Origin: CAVSPO01 sp963730005
GTDB lineage: Bacteria > Actinomycetota > Actinomycetes > Propionibacteriales > Propionibacteriaceae
Length of the DNA: 64,000 nucleotides
Direction: 5' to 3'
Assembly: GCA_963730005.1 (NCBI GenBank)
Contig: CAVSPO010000015.1
Span: forward strand, 1-64,000
Shown here: one piece after another, positions 41,215 through 53,812 of the stretch
Position numbering within the stretch: the first letter of the stretch is position 1
Layout of the letters: each line of letters starts with the position of its first letter
The notes under the pieces: generated by a model
Seen by the model: the letters and a program-made list of their open reading frames with translations, nothing else
What the model was told of the DNA's origin: nothing
Databases searched by the model: none
Translations under genes and position numbers: made by a program

Positions 41215-41724
41215 TCAATCGTTGCTGAATCTGACGATTTCTTCGAGTGAATGCCACAACAGATCGCGCTCAGCGAGCAAAGTCTGCACCTGTGGTTGTG
41301 CCCAGGCAAGATCCACGCTCAGGCCCGCAGCCGCTGCAGCCGCATCGCGAGCATCAGCGGGGTGCTGGTCAGCGAACCAGCCCTGCACCCATTCCGGGCG
41401 AAGTTCACGCACCACAAGGCCACCGTTGGCCGTCTCCGGGCTGAGCGCTGCTGCATCAATGGCTGTTGCGGGCACCTCTGCCGACACGGTGCGGCGTTCA
41501 CCGTTGGCGGCCAGCGAAGCCACGGCAGCCACTTGGGCCGCCGCGAACTCGGCCTCTTCGCTGCCCATCTCGACGTCGAAGGTTTCTGCCAGGTCGTGGG
41601 TTGGGCCGAACGCGGTCAGAGGTCCGACGAGCCTGTCGCCTGCAGCCAGCTGTCGCAACTGCGCGAGCGTCACCGGCAGGCAGAGCAGCATCGAGTAACC
41701 CGCGTGGTGTTCACCTGCGCACAT
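41215..41724 (-). CDS. DUF6912 family protein
   Basis: 169 aa, matching the actinobacterial DUF6912 family in its N-terminal LPVTLAQLRQLAAGDRLVGP and EEAEFAAAQVAAVASL. The start at ATG 41724 is preferred because AAGGAGG precedes it by 5 nt; homologues begin at the internal MLLCLPV (residue 12), so there are 11 extra residues including a Cys and His-His. No catalytic motif seen. First gene of an operon with ku. Confidence 0.8.
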   Translation of the reverse strand: MCAGEHHAGYSMLLCLPVTLAQLRQLAAGDRLVGPLTAFGPTHDLAETFDVEMGSEEAEFAAAQVAAVASLAANGERRTVSAEVPATAIDAAALSPETANGGLVVRELRPEWVQGWFADQHPADARDAAAAAAGLSVDLAWAQPQVQTLLAERDLLWHSLEEIVRFSND

Positions 41725-41822
41725 CGTGCCTCCTTGCGATCAGCGACTCACTCAGCAGAAGTTTTCCACAGATGTGGGGAGCTGCAGGTGTCGAGGGGTC
41801 GAAATGGCCTCATGCTGGACGG

Positions 41823-42323
41823 GTGAGCACCGCTGTGATGACCTACGCCGACCAGACCGATCACGATCTTGTGTTGCACGCCGCGTCCCTGCCGGCTGCT
41901 CGTTGCTGGCCCACCACACCGATCACGGTGCCAGTGGCCAGACGCCGCCCGGCGCTGGGCCGTCTAGTGCCGGACGAGCAGGACAGGGTGGCCGACGAGC
42001 AGGCTCGGCGGTTCGTCGCCGGGCTGTGCCGCGGCATCCTCGAGGTGCTGGACGGCCGTCGGTCCTGCGCACAGTTGACCCGTTGGTGCTGCCCTGAGGT
42101 GCTGACCACCATCGAGGTGTGGCAGCAAGCCGGCAACGGGCGTCGCCTGCAACTCGCGAGCGTGCGTGTCATGCTGCCGCACCCGGGTGCGATGGAGGCG
42201 GTGGCTCGGCTGCGGGATGGAGAGCGGACGCTGGCAGCCGTGCTACGGCTCGACATGTCCACCGGCCACTGGCTGTGCACCGCTTTTGACGTGTTGGAGC
42301 GCGGAGGCCAGTGCCTGCACTGA
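41823..42323 (+). CDS. Rv3235 family protein
   Basis: 166 aa. Central EQARRFVAGLCRGILEVLDGRRSCAQL and LTRWCCPEVL match the Rv3235 family, which lies near secA in actinobacteria. No enzyme motif is visible. The GTG 41823 is used (candidate -10 CATGCT 6 nt upstream); ATG 41838 is an alternative. It converges on secA with 26 bp between stops. Confidence 0.8.
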   Translation: MSTAVMTYADQTDHDLVLHAASLPAARCWPTTPITVPVARRRPALGRLVPDEQDRVADEQARRFVAGLCRGILEVLDGRRSCAQLTRWCCPEVLTTIEVWQQAGNGRRLQLASVRVMLPHPGAMEAVARLRDGERTLAAVLRLDMSTGHWLCTAFDVLERGGQCLH

Positions 42324-42349
42324 CCTTGCCAGACCAGGGCCGAACAGAC

Positions 42350-45187
<2,838 letters not shown>

Positions 45188-45267
45188 GAGGTGGTTCCTC
45201 TTCTCTGTTCACTTCCCCTGCCCGGACGCCACCAGATCAGGGGCAAACTCCACCGGGGGCTGCAGCC

Positions 45268-45273
45268 ATCCTA
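45268..45273 (-). promoter_or_regulatory. Candidate secA -10
   Basis: TAGGAT on the minus strand, 80 nt before the secA GTG; no clear -35. Confidence 0.4.
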
Positions 45274-45339
45274 GTTGGTTGGCTGTCCCACACCGAACCT
45301 CTTCACCCGGCACCAGCCCTGCAGAACAATGCCCCCGAG

Positions 45340-45379
45340 CAGAAAAAGGCAGTGGCCCCGGCTGCTGCCGGGGCCACTG
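45340..45379 (-). terminator. Rho-independent terminator of hpf
   Basis: On the minus strand CAGTGGCCCCGGC (45379-45367) pairs with GCCGGGGCCACTG (45362-45350), 13 bp perfect, 4-nt loop, followed by CCTTTTTCT. Confidence 0.92.
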
Positions 45380-45390
45380 GATTGGCAACG

Positions 45391-46020
45391 TCACTCAGCT
45401 GTCTGCAGGTGAATCACTCCGTAGTCATACGCCTTGCGCCGGTAGACGACGCTCGGCAAGCTGCTGTCCCGGTCCACGAACAGGAAGAAGTCGTGGCCAA
45501 CCAGCTCCATCTCATCGAGGGCCTGGGCTAGTGTCAGCGGCACGCTGCTGAAGGTCTTCTCACGCACCACCAGTGGACCGTCCCCAGTCACATCCAGACC
45601 AGCAACCCTGCGGGTTGGCGCCCCCTCACCGTCGCTCGGCTCGGTCGTCTGGGCAGCGGGCTCGACTGTCATCGCGGACATGTCGAGTGGCAAGTCCTCC
45701 AAACGCAGCCCCCGGTGAGCCTTGCGTCGGTCCGATGCCCTCCGCAGCTGGGCGATCAGCTTGTCCGCAGCTCGGTCAAAGGCGATCATCTTGTCCTCGG
45801 CCAGCCCGGTGGCCCGCACCACGGGCCCCTTGCCGCGCAACGTGATCTCACAACGGACTGCCTGATCGGGATCCCCCTTGGCCTCGGTCGCCGTGAACTC
45901 GACCTCCGCACGAATCACCCGGTCCTTGAGCTTCGCGATGCTTTCCGTCAGCCGTTCGATGACAGCGTCGCGGTTGGCATCGGTGACGCTGATCCGACGT
46001 CCGCTAATGGCGACATCCAT
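45391..46020 (-). CDS. hpf: Ribosome hibernation promoting factor (long HPF)
   Basis: 209 aa long-form HPF/YfiA. The N-terminal S30AE domain (MDVAISGRRISVTDANRDAV...DRVIRAEVEFTATEAKG) binds the decoding site. A ~35-residue linker (SAMTVEPAAQTTEPSDGEG) leads to the C-terminal dimerisation domain (VVREKTFSSVPLTLAQALDEMELVGHDFFLFVD...YDYGVIHLQ). Long HPF makes 100S ribosome dimers in stationary phase. AAGGAG precedes the ATG. A strong terminator follows. Confidence 0.96.
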   Translation of the reverse strand: MDVAISGRRISVTDANRDAVIERLTESIAKLKDRVIRAEVEFTATEAKGDPDQAVRCEITLRGKGPVVRATGLAEDKMIAFDRAADKLIAQLRRASDRRKAHRGLRLEDLPLDMSAMTVEPAAQTTEPSDGEGAPTRRVAGLDVTGDGPLVVREKTFSSVPLTLAQALDEMELVGHDFFLFVDRDSSLPSVVYRRKAYDYGVIHLQTAE

Positions 46021-46183
46021 GGTCGCTCCTTCCCCTCAACCGCCACCCGCAGTGGGCGGGCTGGCGTAGCGCAGTGGCACGCACACCAGTTCCTGAACTT
46101 GATGGCTGCCGGCGCGTGCCATGCCCACACGCTACTGACTCTGGGGCTGGCTTGTCGTTCTTGGCGCGCGAATCCAGACCGTT

Positions 46184-46888
46184 TCAGCATCGGCGACCGG
46201 TCACCGCGACCGTGGCGGCAGCAACCACGTGATGACCGGCCATTCTCAGGGCGCGCACTGCTTCCGTCAGCGTCGCACCGGTGGTCACGACGTCATCAAC
46301 AAGGACCACCATCCGTTGGCCGCGCGCCGCCACCATCGTGCCGGCCTGGACCGACCGCCGCTGTGCAGCGCCCAGACCGACCTGGTCAGACACCTGGGCA
46401 CATCTGCCCAGACAGCGCACGGCGCGCATGCCGCTGGATCGGGCGGCATGCCGAGCGAGCGCGTAGCCGTGGTCATAACCGCGGCGTCGCTGCATCGCAG
46501 CATCGGATGGGATCGGCACCAGATCGACCGTCGCCACCGGCGGCGATGGCACAGCCTCACGCAGCACGTCGGCCAGCAGCTCCCCCAGCACAGCAGCAAG
46601 CAGCAGGGCTTGCCGATCCTTGTGAGCGATGATGAGCTGCGACACTGGTGCGCGGTAGTCAAGCCCAGACCAGACCGGCGGAAATCCTGCTGGCAGCCGC
46701 TGCAGGTGCACCTGGCGTGGCCGCACGACAAGTTCACGGCGACATGTTCGACAGACTCCCCAACCGGGCGCTCCGCAAGCCGGGCAACGACTCCCCAGCA
46801 GCAGATCAGCAGCACCGTCAACGAGATTCACACCCGAACTCTCCCCTGACGGCCGCTCTGCGGGCACCAAGGGACGAGGGCTGTGCAC
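46184..46888 (-). CDS. ComF family phosphoribosyltransferase-like protein
   Basis: 234 aa. Zinc knuckles at Cys35/38 and Cys46/49 (CPAC...CRTC) then a type I phosphoribosyltransferase domain with VVLVDDVVTTGATLTEA as the PRPP loop. In naturally competent bacteria ComF aids DNA uptake; elsewhere its role is unclear. The start is uncertain: GTG 46888 is used. It lies upstream of hpf and downstream of a YqgE gene, as in other actinobacteria. Confidence 0.87.
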   Translation of the reverse strand: MHSPRPLVPAERPSGESSGVNLVDGAADLLLGSRCPACGAPGWGVCRTCRRELVVRPRQVHLQRLPAGFPPVWSGLDYRAPVSQLIIAHKDRQALLLAAVLGELLADVLREAVPSPPVATVDLVPIPSDAAMQRRRGYDHGYALARHAARSSGMRAVRCLGRCAQVSDQVGLGAAQRRSVQAGTMVAARGQRMVVLVDDVVTTGATLTEAVRALRMAGHHVVAAATVAVTGRRC

Positions 46889-46932
46889 AGTCGTGCCCGG
46901 CTGTCAGCCTGTGGATCACCCCTCAGGCGCAC

Positions 46933-47526
46933 TCAGTTCAACCCCGGGTCATCCGCCCAGGTCGACAACAGCCCCACATGGCCGCCTCGACGACGCAGCA
47001 ACCTGCGCCACAAGCCGTGCGGGTCGGCACCGAAGACATCAGCCTCCCGGGCCGCCATCCGGAACCACAGGCCTTTGGCCAACTCGTCCTCAAGCTGGCC
47101 GGGACCCCAGCCGGAATAGCCTGCAAAGATCCGCAGGTCCGTGTAACAGCCGCGAACCAATTCAATCGGGGTGTCCATCTGCAACAGCCCGGTTGAGCCA
47201 ACCACGCGACCCCAGCCAGGCGGATCCTCGTCCGCGTTGGCCAACTGGGCGAGGCAGACAGCGCCACCGGGCGACAGCGGGCCTCCCGAAAACAGAAAGG
47301 CCGGCGGCGTCACGAGCTCGGCCCATTCCGCAAGGACGGACGCGACCTCGGTGTGGGTCTGTTTGTTGAGCGTCACGCCGAGGGCACCATCGTTCACATC
47401 CAGCAGCAGTACCACCGATTGTTCGAAGAAGAGGCCGGCACCAAGACCGACGCTCGCAACCAGCAACTCCCCTTGGGCCGGCGGCTTGGAATCGATCACG
47501 ATGCCATCGTCCCACGCTCCCCGCAC
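46933..47526 (-). CDS. YqgE/AlgH family protein
   Basis: 197 aa, UPF0301. Motifs: GELLVASVGLGAGLFFEQSVVLLLDVNDGALGVTLN at the start, FSGGPLSPGGAVCLA, and FAGYSGWGPGQLEDELAKGLW in the middle. This is a YqgE fold of unknown biochemical role. The GTG 47526 is the longest start; an internal GTG a few residues on is also possible. It is separated from the ssrA gene by the ssrA terminator. It lies 44 bp upstream of comF. Confidence 0.9.
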   Translation of the reverse strand: MRGAWDDGIVIDSKPPAQGELLVASVGLGAGLFFEQSVVLLLDVNDGALGVTLNKQTHTEVASVLAEWAELVTPPAFLFSGGPLSPGGAVCLAQLANADEDPPGWGRVVGSTGLLQMDTPIELVRGCYTDLRIFAGYSGWGPGQLEDELAKGLWFRMAAREADVFGADPHGLWRRLLRRRGGHVGLLSTWADDPGLN

Positions 47527-47540
47527 AGGGATGCCTGCCG

Positions 47541-47576
47541 AAAAAGGAAGGCCGCCCCCAGAGGGGCGGCCTTTCC
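47541..47576 (-). terminator. Terminator of ssrA
   Basis: Minus-strand hairpin from GGGGCGGCCTTTCC-side (47563-47576) and GGAAGGCCGCCCC (47546-47558), followed on the minus strand by TTTTT (47545-47541). Located 45 nt after the tmRNA 3' end. Confidence 0.85.
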
Positions 47577-47620
47577 GGTTTGCTGCTCAGGGGCCACACA
47601 GTGGGCCCAGCCAGCAGGGG

Positions 47621-47989
47621 TGGTGGAGGTGGCGGGAATCGAACCCGCGTCCTCAAACGGCGATTCAGGTCTTCTCCGGGCGCAGCTGTCAGAACGTTCT
47701 ACTCGGCCTCGGCACTCCAGTCAGCAGGTTGCCGACAGGCCCAGCTCCAGTTAATGTCCCCGCAGCCCCTGAAACGCAAGCTTTTGGGTCAGCCTTCTTG
47801 ATGAGGCCAGGGTCCGGACGGAAGGCGCATCCGGTCTGACCCTTCGGTCGCTACTTAGGCAGCGAGAGCGAAGTCAGTGCGATGTGAGTCGGCACTTATT
47901 AGTTTCCAGACGTTCGTTAACGAGTTGAGTCTGGATCCTCGGCCCGCTTCTCCTGGATCTACACATCCAAGTCGAAGCCAGTCACCCCC
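47621..47989 (-). ncRNA. ssrA: tmRNA (ssrA)
   Basis: 369 nt. The 5' end GGGGGTGACTGGCTTCGAC pairs with the 3' CACCTCCACCA as a tRNA-like acceptor stem (7 bp, CCA encoded); the T-arm is GCGGG-TTCGATT-CCCGC. The resume ORF at 47893-47855 reads ADSHRTDFALAA then TAA, closely matching the actinobacterial tag ADSHQRDYALAA-like form. It rescues stalled ribosomes with SmpB, whose gene lies about 0.9 kb upstream on the same strand. A Rho-independent terminator follows. Confidence 0.96.
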
Positions 47990-48081
47990 TGTGCAGTTTT
48001 CAAGCTCGTGCAGTCTTCACTCTCTACTACTCAAGCAAGTCTACCCGTGGCACAAAGAATCCGAATCATCAGGTTCGGATG

Positions 48082-48693
48082 TCAACGTCCCAGCTGGCGA
48101 CGACGGTCGCGCTTGCCCTCGTCCAGGACGCGCAACGGGATCACCCGTTGCAGTGGGTTGGACCAATCGGCGCCCTGGGCGGCTTTCACGCCGCCGACCA
48201 CCGTCAAACCAAACCATCCCAGCGACCACAGGGCCAGCGGCCAGTTGACGCCGGTGACTGCACCGATGCCGCCGAGCAGCACGAGCAACACCAGCGAAAG
48301 CATCTGGAAATTGAAGGCCTTGGCGGCCTCCTTGCGCAGCAAGGAAGCGGGCTGGGCCACCGCGTAGACAACCCCTGGCCCCAACGGCCCCATCGCCAGC
48401 GCAGACCAGTGCGTCAGTGCTGCGCCCAGAGTCGCGGGGGAATCACCGCCGGGCACGATCGAGCGAAAGGCAGGGGCCCCGGTGACTGCCTGTCTGTGCA
48501 GCGGCACGCGGGCCAGACCCTCCAGCGAAGCGTTCAACTCACGACGAGTGGTCGCCTTCAGCGCCTGCCCGACGCGGGCATCGAACTCGAGGCTGTCCAG
48601 CCGACCTTCGGCGTACTGGTCGGAGAGAAAGTCGACCGTCCGGTCGCGCTGTTCCTCGGTTACCGCCCACCCAAGAGATTCGTCGTGGCCCAT
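48082..48693 (-). CDS. DUF1707/DUF4870-like membrane protein
   Basis: 203 aa. Residues ~8-60 match DUF1707: EQRDRTVDFLSDQYAEGRLDSLEFDARVGQALKATTRREL. The rest has two hydrophobic spans, NFQMLSLVLLVLLGGIGAVTG and PLALWSLGWFGLTVVGGV, like 2TM/DUF4870-type proteins, and a basic C-terminus. Function unknown; DUF1707 proteins are small membrane or regulatory proteins in actinobacteria. It lies between ssrA and smpB, with which it shares strand. Confidence 0.85.
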   Translation of the reverse strand: MGHDESLGWAVTEEQRDRTVDFLSDQYAEGRLDSLEFDARVGQALKATTRRELNASLEGLARVPLHRQAVTGAPAFRSIVPGGDSPATLGAALTHWSALAMGPLGPGVVYAVAQPASLLRKEAAKAFNFQMLSLVLLVLLGGIGAVTGVNWPLALWSLGWFGLTVVGGVKAAQGADWSNPLQRVIPLRVLDEGKRDRRRQLGR

Positions 48694-48864
48694 CAGCTCT
48701 GCTCGCTTCTCTTTGCGCCGCGGTGTCGTACCGTCGGCAGCCGTTTGTGATCAAATCCAGTCTCGTCCGGGACGTCGCAGTGGCCAATCAGACGTCACCC
48801 GGAATCGCCCCGGGAATCCCATCCAGCAACACAAGGACGTCCTGACCAGCCCACGCTTGCGGTG

Positions 48865-49341
48865 TCAACGACGGCGTTTGTTACGTTCGGCCATCTCCCG
48901 CTGGGCCTCCAGCCGTTCGTCCCGCTCGCGGATGGCCTGCCGCTTGTCCCACTCTCGTTTGCCGGTGGCGACCGCCACCTCGATCTTCGCCCGCCCGTCA
49001 GAGAAGTAGATCTTCAACGGCACCAGCGTGCGGCCAGAATCTGCGACCTGACGCTCCAGCTTGTCGATCTCGCGGCGGTGCATCAACAGCTTGCGAGTGC
49101 GCTTGGCCTCGTGGTTCTTCCAGGTGCCGAAGGAATACTCGGGAATGTTGACATTGCGCAGCCACGCCTCGCCGTCGTCGATCGTGACGAACGCGTCAGC
49201 CAGCGAGCAACGTCCCATCCGCAGCGACTTGACCTCGGTGCCCTGCAACACGATGCCAGCCTCGACCCGATCGCCGATGGCGTAGTCGTGCCACGCCTTC
49301 TTGTTCTGCGCAACCAGCTTCTGACCTGTTTCCTTTGGCAC
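48865..49341 (-). CDS. smpB: SsrA-binding protein SmpB
   Basis: 158 aa. It binds tmRNA and delivers it to stalled ribosomes. Motifs: [70 protein letters not shown] and the basic tail [14 protein letters not shown]. The GTG 49341 start gives the usual SmpB N-terminus; a longer open frame upstream overlaps the M23 gene. Downstream of ftsX/M23, same strand. Confidence 0.95.
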   Translation of the reverse strand: MPKETGQKLVAQNKKAWHDYAIGDRVEAGIVLQGTEVKSLRMGRCSLADAFVTIDDGEAWLRNVNIPEYSFGTWKNHEAKRTRKLLMHRREIDKLERQVADSGRTLVPLKIYFSDGRAKIEVAVATGKREWDKRQAIRERDERLEAQREMAERNKRRR

Positions 49342-49427
49342 CTGCTGACGCCTTCCCTGGATTGGATTCGCGCCCCCCACCTTAACAAGGCGGAAAACAC
49401 CCATCAGTCCCAGGCAGTCAACAGCAT

Positions 49428-50783
49428 TCAGGTGACGCTCTGTGGATCGACGAAGGAACCGTTCTTCCAGACTCCGAAGTGCAGGTGACAGCCCGTGGAC
49501 AGGCCCGTGGTGCCCACATAGCCAAGGACCTGGCCGCGCGAAACCCGCTGGCCGGCGGACACCGCGTAGCCGCTCAGGTGCATGTGACTGGCCGAATACC
49601 ACGCACCGCCACGTTTGCCGTAGTCCACGACGATCATGTTGCCCGCGCCACCCGAATAGCCGACGCTGGCGACGGTGCCGGATTCCCCCGCCAGCACCGG
49701 AGTTCCACAGGAGGCCGCGTAGTCAACGCCGTTGTGGTAGCGCCACACCCCCAGCACCGGATGGAATCGGTTGCCGAACACCGAACTGATCCGGGCGTCG
49801 ACGGGGCGCAGCAGCAGACTGCCGGCCGAACTCTTCGCGTTGTTGTCCGAGCCCACTGGCCGCTCGGGGGCGGCTGCCGGCTTGTTCTGACGGGCGGCCT
49901 CTTCGGCTGCCGCACGCTCGGCCGCCTCAGCTGCCGCGTTGCGCGCCCTGATCTGCTCCTGAACCGAACTCAGCTCCGACAGCAACTGGTCACCCTCGGA
50001 CTGGTCGCGTCGCAAGGCTTCCTTCGCCGCCTCCTGAGCGGCCGTGTTGGCGGCGACGCTGCCAGACACCTCCCGAGCGGCGCGTTCTGCCGCCGCCTCA
50101 AGTTCTTGGGTGCGGGCCAGTTGCCCGGCGGCCGCCTCGCGCTGCTCTCGCACGGAGGCTTCCAAGGCGACCTGCTTCGCCTCAGCGGCCTCCAGCCTCA
50201 TCTGGGCCTCCTCCAGGGCATCCAGCTGCGACTGGGTGGCCGAGAAGAGCGTGTCGGACCACTGCAGGCGGTTGTTGACATCGCTCGTCGAGTAGTCGCC
50301 GATCAGCACCCCGATACTCAACAGCTGGGTGTTCTGTTGGGTGGCCTCACGAACGTTGACGCCCACGACCTTCTGCTGCGCCTCGACGTCCGCGCGTGCC
50401 TGCTCGGTGGCGGCCCTGGCCGCCACCAGATCAGCCTCGGCACTGGCCAACTCGCCGGCCAGCCGCCGGTCCTCCCGTTGTGCAGCATTTCTGGTGGAGG
50501 TGGCGGACTCCAACCTGCTCCGCGCGTCGGTCAGGGCGGCCTGGCTTGCGGAAAGGGCCGCTTCCGCCTTGTCGACGGCATCGCTGGACGCGGTCTGGTC
50601 AGCACTGTTGCGCTGAATCCGGGAGTCGATCTGGCTCCGCTTGTCGTCCAGGTTGTCCGCATGCGCCATTGGACCAACGCTCAGCATCACGGCCGCGCCC
50701 AACGTGCTCACCAGCATCCTGCGAGCCACGTCGCCCGCGCGTCGGCTGCTGATCGGACTGCCGATTGGGAATTCGCTTGTCAC
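49428..50783 (-). CDS. M23 family metallopeptidase, EnvC-like
   Basis: 451 aa. Signal peptide ending near AMAHA (residue ~42), then a long coiled coil (residues ~45-290, rich in Ala/Glu/Gln), then a C-terminal M23 (LytM) domain: [22 protein letters not shown] (zinc His/Asp), and HLHFG. It is extracytoplasmic and probably cuts peptidoglycan cross-links. Adjacency to FtsEX (same operon) suggests activation by that complex, as with EnvC and RipC. GTG start with AAGGAAG 6 nt before. Confidence 0.93.
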   Translation of the reverse strand: MTSEFPIGSPISSRRAGDVARRMLVSTLGAAVMLSVGPMAHADNLDDKRSQIDSRIQRNSADQTASSDAVDKAEAALSASQAALTDARSRLESATSTRNAAQREDRRLAGELASAEADLVAARAATEQARADVEAQQKVVGVNVREATQQNTQLLSIGVLIGDYSTSDVNNRLQWSDTLFSATQSQLDALEEAQMRLEAAEAKQVALEASVREQREAAAGQLARTQELEAAAERAAREVSGSVAANTAAQEAAKEALRRDQSEGDQLLSELSSVQEQIRARNAAAEAAERAAAEEAARQNKPAAAPERPVGSDNNAKSSAGSLLLRPVDARISSVFGNRFHPVLGVWRYHNGVDYAASCGTPVLAGESGTVASVGYSGGAGNMIVVDYGKRGGAWYSASHMHLSGYAVSAGQRVSRGQVLGYVGTTGLSTGCHLHFGVWKNGSFVDPQSVT

Positions 50784-50813
50784 TGAATCTTCCTTCTGTG
50801 CATGTTCAGGCGC

Positions 50814-51716
50814 TCAAACCTTCAGGTACTTGCGAGTGGCGAAGAGCGTAGGCACCACGGAGAGCACGATGCCAACGACAGCCATGCCCAACATAGCCAT
50901 GACGGCTTCCGGCCAACCCACCCAGGCTAGAGACTTGATGGAGACTTGAGCCTTGTCGATGATCAGCGCCTTCTGCCCCGCCGCCAACGTCACACAGGCC
51001 AGGACGATGCCCACCAACCCGGCGATCAGGGATTCCAGCAAGAACGGCAGCATGATGTAGCTGTTCGAAGCGCCAACCAGCCGCATGATTCCGATCTCAC
51101 GGCGGCGGGTGAACGCCGACATCCGGATGGTGTTGCTGATCTGCAATGCAGCAGCCGACAAGAGCAGGCCGGCCAGACCCATCGTCGCCCACTTGAGTGC
51201 ATTCAGGGCGCTGAAGAGCGGGTCGAGCACCGTGTGCAGATCCTGTACGGCCTGAACGCCGGGCAGCCCCTGGGCCTCGGCGACCACACCCTGATAGGTC
51301 TGCGGGTCCTTCAGCTTGATGCGGAAGGAGTCCTGCATCTGTTCGACCGTCAATGACTCAAGAATCGGGGAGTCTGCGAAGGTGCGCTGGAAATCTTCGT
51401 ACGCCTCCTGCTTCGATTCGTAGTAGACAGTCTGCACCTCGGGATTGGCCTCGAGTCGCTCCTGGATCGCGGTTCGCTGTGCATCAGTTGTCGACTTCCC
51501 CGGCTCGCAGTTGCCGCCGCTCGACTCGTCGACACACAAGAAGACGGAAATCTCGATCTTGTCGTACCACTTGCCCTTCATCAGATCGACTTGCTGCATG
51601 GTGAGCAGGCTGGCCCCGAACAATGACAGCGACACCCACATCGTGACGATCACCGACATCGTCATGGACAGGTTTCGCCTCAGACCGGAGAGGGTCTCCC
51701 GCAGGGTGTGACGCAT
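50814..51716 (-). CDS. ftsX: Cell-division permease-like protein FtsX
   Basis: 300 aa. Topology is an N-terminal TM, a large extracytoplasmic loop (residues ~45-170, with KWYDKIEISVFLC...), then three more TMs. The loop is where M23 partners bind. Motifs typical of FtsX: ISVFL, RLVGASNSYIMLPFLLESL and VGIVLSVVPTLFATRKYLKV. Together with FtsE it controls septal cell-wall hydrolysis. The ATG has GAAGGA upstream. Confidence 0.95.
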   Translation of the reverse strand: MRHTLRETLSGLRRNLSMTMSVIVTMWVSLSLFGASLLTMQQVDLMKGKWYDKIEISVFLCVDESSGGNCEPGKSTTDAQRTAIQERLEANPEVQTVYYESKQEAYEDFQRTFADSPILESLTVEQMQDSFRIKLKDPQTYQGVVAEAQGLPGVQAVQDLHTVLDPLFSALNALKWATMGLAGLLLSAAALQISNTIRMSAFTRRREIGIMRLVGASNSYIMLPFLLESLIAGLVGIVLACVTLAAGQKALIIDKAQVSIKSLAWVGWPEAVMAMLGMAVVGIVLSVVPTLFATRKYLKV

Positions 51717-51765
51717 GGATTGATTTCCTTCGTTGATGCCGTCGAGTTCAGGTTGCCGATCGCGT

Positions 51766-52452
51766 TCAGTCGGCGCCGTACACGCCCTGGGACTGGTCGC
51801 GGACCACGTTGCCGTCCTCGAGTTCGATCACTCGGCGGCGCATCTGGTCGACAATGGTCGAGTCGTGGGTGGCCATGATCACGGTCGTACCGCGACGGTT
51901 GATGCTGTCCAACAGCTTCATGATGCCGACGCTGGTCGCGGGATCGAGATTGCCGGTGGGCTCATCGGCAATCAGGATCTTGGGGTTGTTGACGATCGCC
52001 CGGGCGATCGCCACCCGCTGTTGCTCACCGCCGGACAGTTCCTCCGGCAACCGATCGGCCTTGCCCGTCAACCCGACCAGTTCAAGGGTCTCGGGCACCT
52101 GGACGCGGATTTCGCTCATCGGCCGACCAAGCACCTGCAAGGCAAACGCCACGTTCTCTGACACCGACTTGCCCGGCAGCAACCGGAAGTCCTGGAACAC
52201 AGCGCCGATCTGGCGACGCAGCGCCGGCACCTTCCACTGATGCAGTCGATTCAGTTCCTTGCCGGCCACGAAGATGTTGCCGCTGGTCGGCCGGTACTCC
52301 CGCAGGATCAGCCGGGTGAATGTCGACTTGCCAGAGCCGGAAGCACCTACCAGAAAGACGAATTCGCCCTTGTCGATCTGCACGTTGACGTGACTCAGCG
52401 CAGGCTTGACCTGGCCCACGTAGATCTTGGAGACATCCTCAAAAGTGATCAC
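51766..52452 (-). CDS. ftsE: Cell-division ATP-binding protein FtsE
   Basis: 228 aa ABC ATPase. Walker [11 protein letters not shown]-loop [11 protein letters not shown], signature LSGGEQQRV and Walker [13 protein letters not shown], with ATHDS for the His switch. The start is GTG 52452 ([13 protein letters not shown]) with AGGAA 7 nt before; a 26-residue upstream extension was discarded. First gene of ftsE-ftsX-M23-smpB. A small 7-bp hairpin (52487-52503) and a promoter lie upstream. Confidence 0.96.
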   Translation of the reverse strand: MITFEDVSKIYVGQVKPALSHVNVQIDKGEFVFLVGASGSGKSTFTRLILREYRPTSGNIFVAGKELNRLHQWKVPALRRQIGAVFQDFRLLPGKSVSENVAFALQVLGRPMSEIRVQVPETLELVGLTGKADRLPEELSGGEQQRVAIARAIVNNPKILIADEPTGNLDPATSVGIMKLLDSINRRGTTVIMATHDSTIVDQMRRRVIELEDGNVVRDQSQGVYGAD

Positions 52453-52486
52453 CGCACGTTCCTGCCGGTCGGAGTTGGGGAAGCTT

Positions 52487-52503
52487 GCTGAGAAAATCTC
52501 AGC
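52487..52503. promoter_or_regulatory. 7-bp hairpin in ftsE leader
   Basis: GCTGAGA (52487-52493) / TCTCAGC (52497-52503), 3-nt loop, 35 nt before the ftsE start. Confidence 0.35.
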
Positions 52504-52516
52504 CCGACCGCTTGCG

Positions 52517-52544
52517 AGTCTAGGCGACAACCCGCGCGGCTCAA
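52517..52544 (-). promoter_or_regulatory. ftsE promoter
   Basis: Minus strand TTGAGC (52544-52539), a 16-nt spacer, TAGACT (52522-52517). Confidence 0.55.
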
Positions 52545-52627
52545 CTCAAGGCGGAGCGTGTCCCGACGAAAGCTGACGTAATGGCGGGGTGGGCAGCCAC
52601 GCCACTGATCCGGTACCTGGCAGGAGC

Positions 52628-53740
52628 TCAGCCTGCGACAGCTTCAGACTGTTTGCGCCAGCGGATACCGGCGTCGATGAATCCGTCGATCTCGCCGTCG
52701 AACACCGAGTCCGGGTTTCCGACCTCGTGGTTCGTCCGCAGATCCTTCACCATCTGATAGGGGTGCAAGACATAGCTGCGCATCTGGTTGCCCCAGGAAC
52801 TGCCGCCGTCCTTGAGCGCGTTCATCTCAGCAGCCTGTTCGGCGCGCGCCCGCTCCAGCAGCTTGGACTGCAGCACCCGTAGACAGGCGGCCTTGTTCTG
52901 GATCTGGGACCGCTCATTCTGGCAGCTGACCACAATTCCGCTCGGCAGGTGGGTCACTCGAACTGCAGAGTCGGTGGTGTTCACTCCCTGGCCACCCGGG
53001 CCGGACGCGTGGAAGACGTCGACACGCAGTTCCTGTTCCGAAACGTCGATGTGGTCGGTCTCCTCCACCACGGGCAACACCTCGACACCGGCGAAGCTGG
53101 TCTGGCGACGGCCCTGGTTGTCGAACGGCGAAATCCGCACCAAGCGGTGGGTGCCCTGCTCAACCGACAGTGTGCCGTAGGCGTAGGGCGCCTTGACCTG
53201 GAAGGTGGCCGATTTGATGCCCGCTTCCTCGGCGTAACTGACGTCGAGCACTTCGAAGGAGTAGTTGTGACGCTCCGCCCACCGCTGGTACATCCGCAAC
53301 AGCATCGCTGCAAAATCCGCGGCGTCCACGCCTCCAGCCTCCGCCCGGATGTTGACCAAGGCGTCCCGCTCGTCGTACTCCCCCGACAGCAGCGTGCGGA
53401 TCTCCAGGACGTCAATCTCGGCCCGCAGCTTGGCCACCTCGGCCTCGACCTCTGCTTCGGCGCTGGTGTCTGCTTCCTCGCCAGCGAGCTCCAGCAGCAC
53501 GGTGATGTCGTCCAGACGGGCGCGCAGCCCAGCGACCCGGTCTACCTCCGCCTGCAACGCGGACAGGCTCCGGGTGACGACGGCAGCCTTGTCAGGGTCA
53601 TTCCACAGGTCGGGCGCTGCGGACTGCCTCTCGAGGTCGGCAATCTTGACTCGCTTGGCGTCAAGGTCGGCAACGGCTTCAATAGAGCCGAGGGACTTCT
53701 CGAGTTGAGCGATGGATTCGGAAATATCTGCTAGCGCCAC
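52628..53740 (-). CDS. prfB: Peptide chain release factor 2
   Basis: 370 aa, RF2. The stop-codon recognition motif SPF is present ([16 protein letters not shown]) and GGQ in [19 protein letters not shown] near residue 250. It reads UGA/UAA and hydrolyses peptidyl-tRNA. The GTG 53740 has TACACT 8 nt upstream and no ribosome site, so leaderless start is likely. There is no in-frame UGA and no programmed frameshift. Upstream of ftsEX. Confidence 0.95.
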   Translation of the reverse strand: MALADISESIAQLEKSLGSIEAVADLDAKRVKIADLERQSAAPDLWNDPDKAAVVTRSLSALQAEVDRVAGLRARLDDITVLLELAGEEADTSAEAEVEAEVAKLRAEIDVLEIRTLLSGEYDERDALVNIRAEAGGVDAADFAAMLLRMYQRWAERHNYSFEVLDVSYAEEAGIKSATFQVKAPYAYGTLSVEQGTHRLVRISPFDNQGRRQTSFAGVEVLPVVEETDHIDVSEQELRVDVFHASGPGGQGVNTTDSAVRVTHLPSGIVVSCQNERSQIQNKAACLRVLQSKLLERARAEQAAEMNALKDGGSSWGNQMRSYVLHPYQMVKDLRTNHEVGNPDSVFDGEIDGFIDAGIRWRKQSEAVAG

Positions 53741-53748
53741 AATCGGCG

Positions 53749-53754
53749 AGTGTA
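53749..53754 (-). promoter_or_regulatory. Leaderless -10 of prfB
   Basis: TACACT on the minus strand, 8 nt before the GTG at 53740. Confidence 0.5.
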
Positions 53755-53812
53755 GCGCGCCGGGGCGCCGCAACGCAGCTGTGCACCCTGGAGTCACTAG
53801 CCGCCAGCTGTG

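Noticed and set aside
46021..46183. Hairpin CCGCCAC / GTGGGCGG near 46040
   Set aside because: Short, bulged, no U-tract; not reported as a terminator.
52517..52560. HspR/HAIR site upstream of ftsE
   Set aside because: Only one half-site (ACTCAAG) is present; no second half at N7.
52628..53740. Programmed frameshift in prfB
   Set aside because: The frame is open from the GTG to the end with no in-frame UGA; the start does not need a shift.
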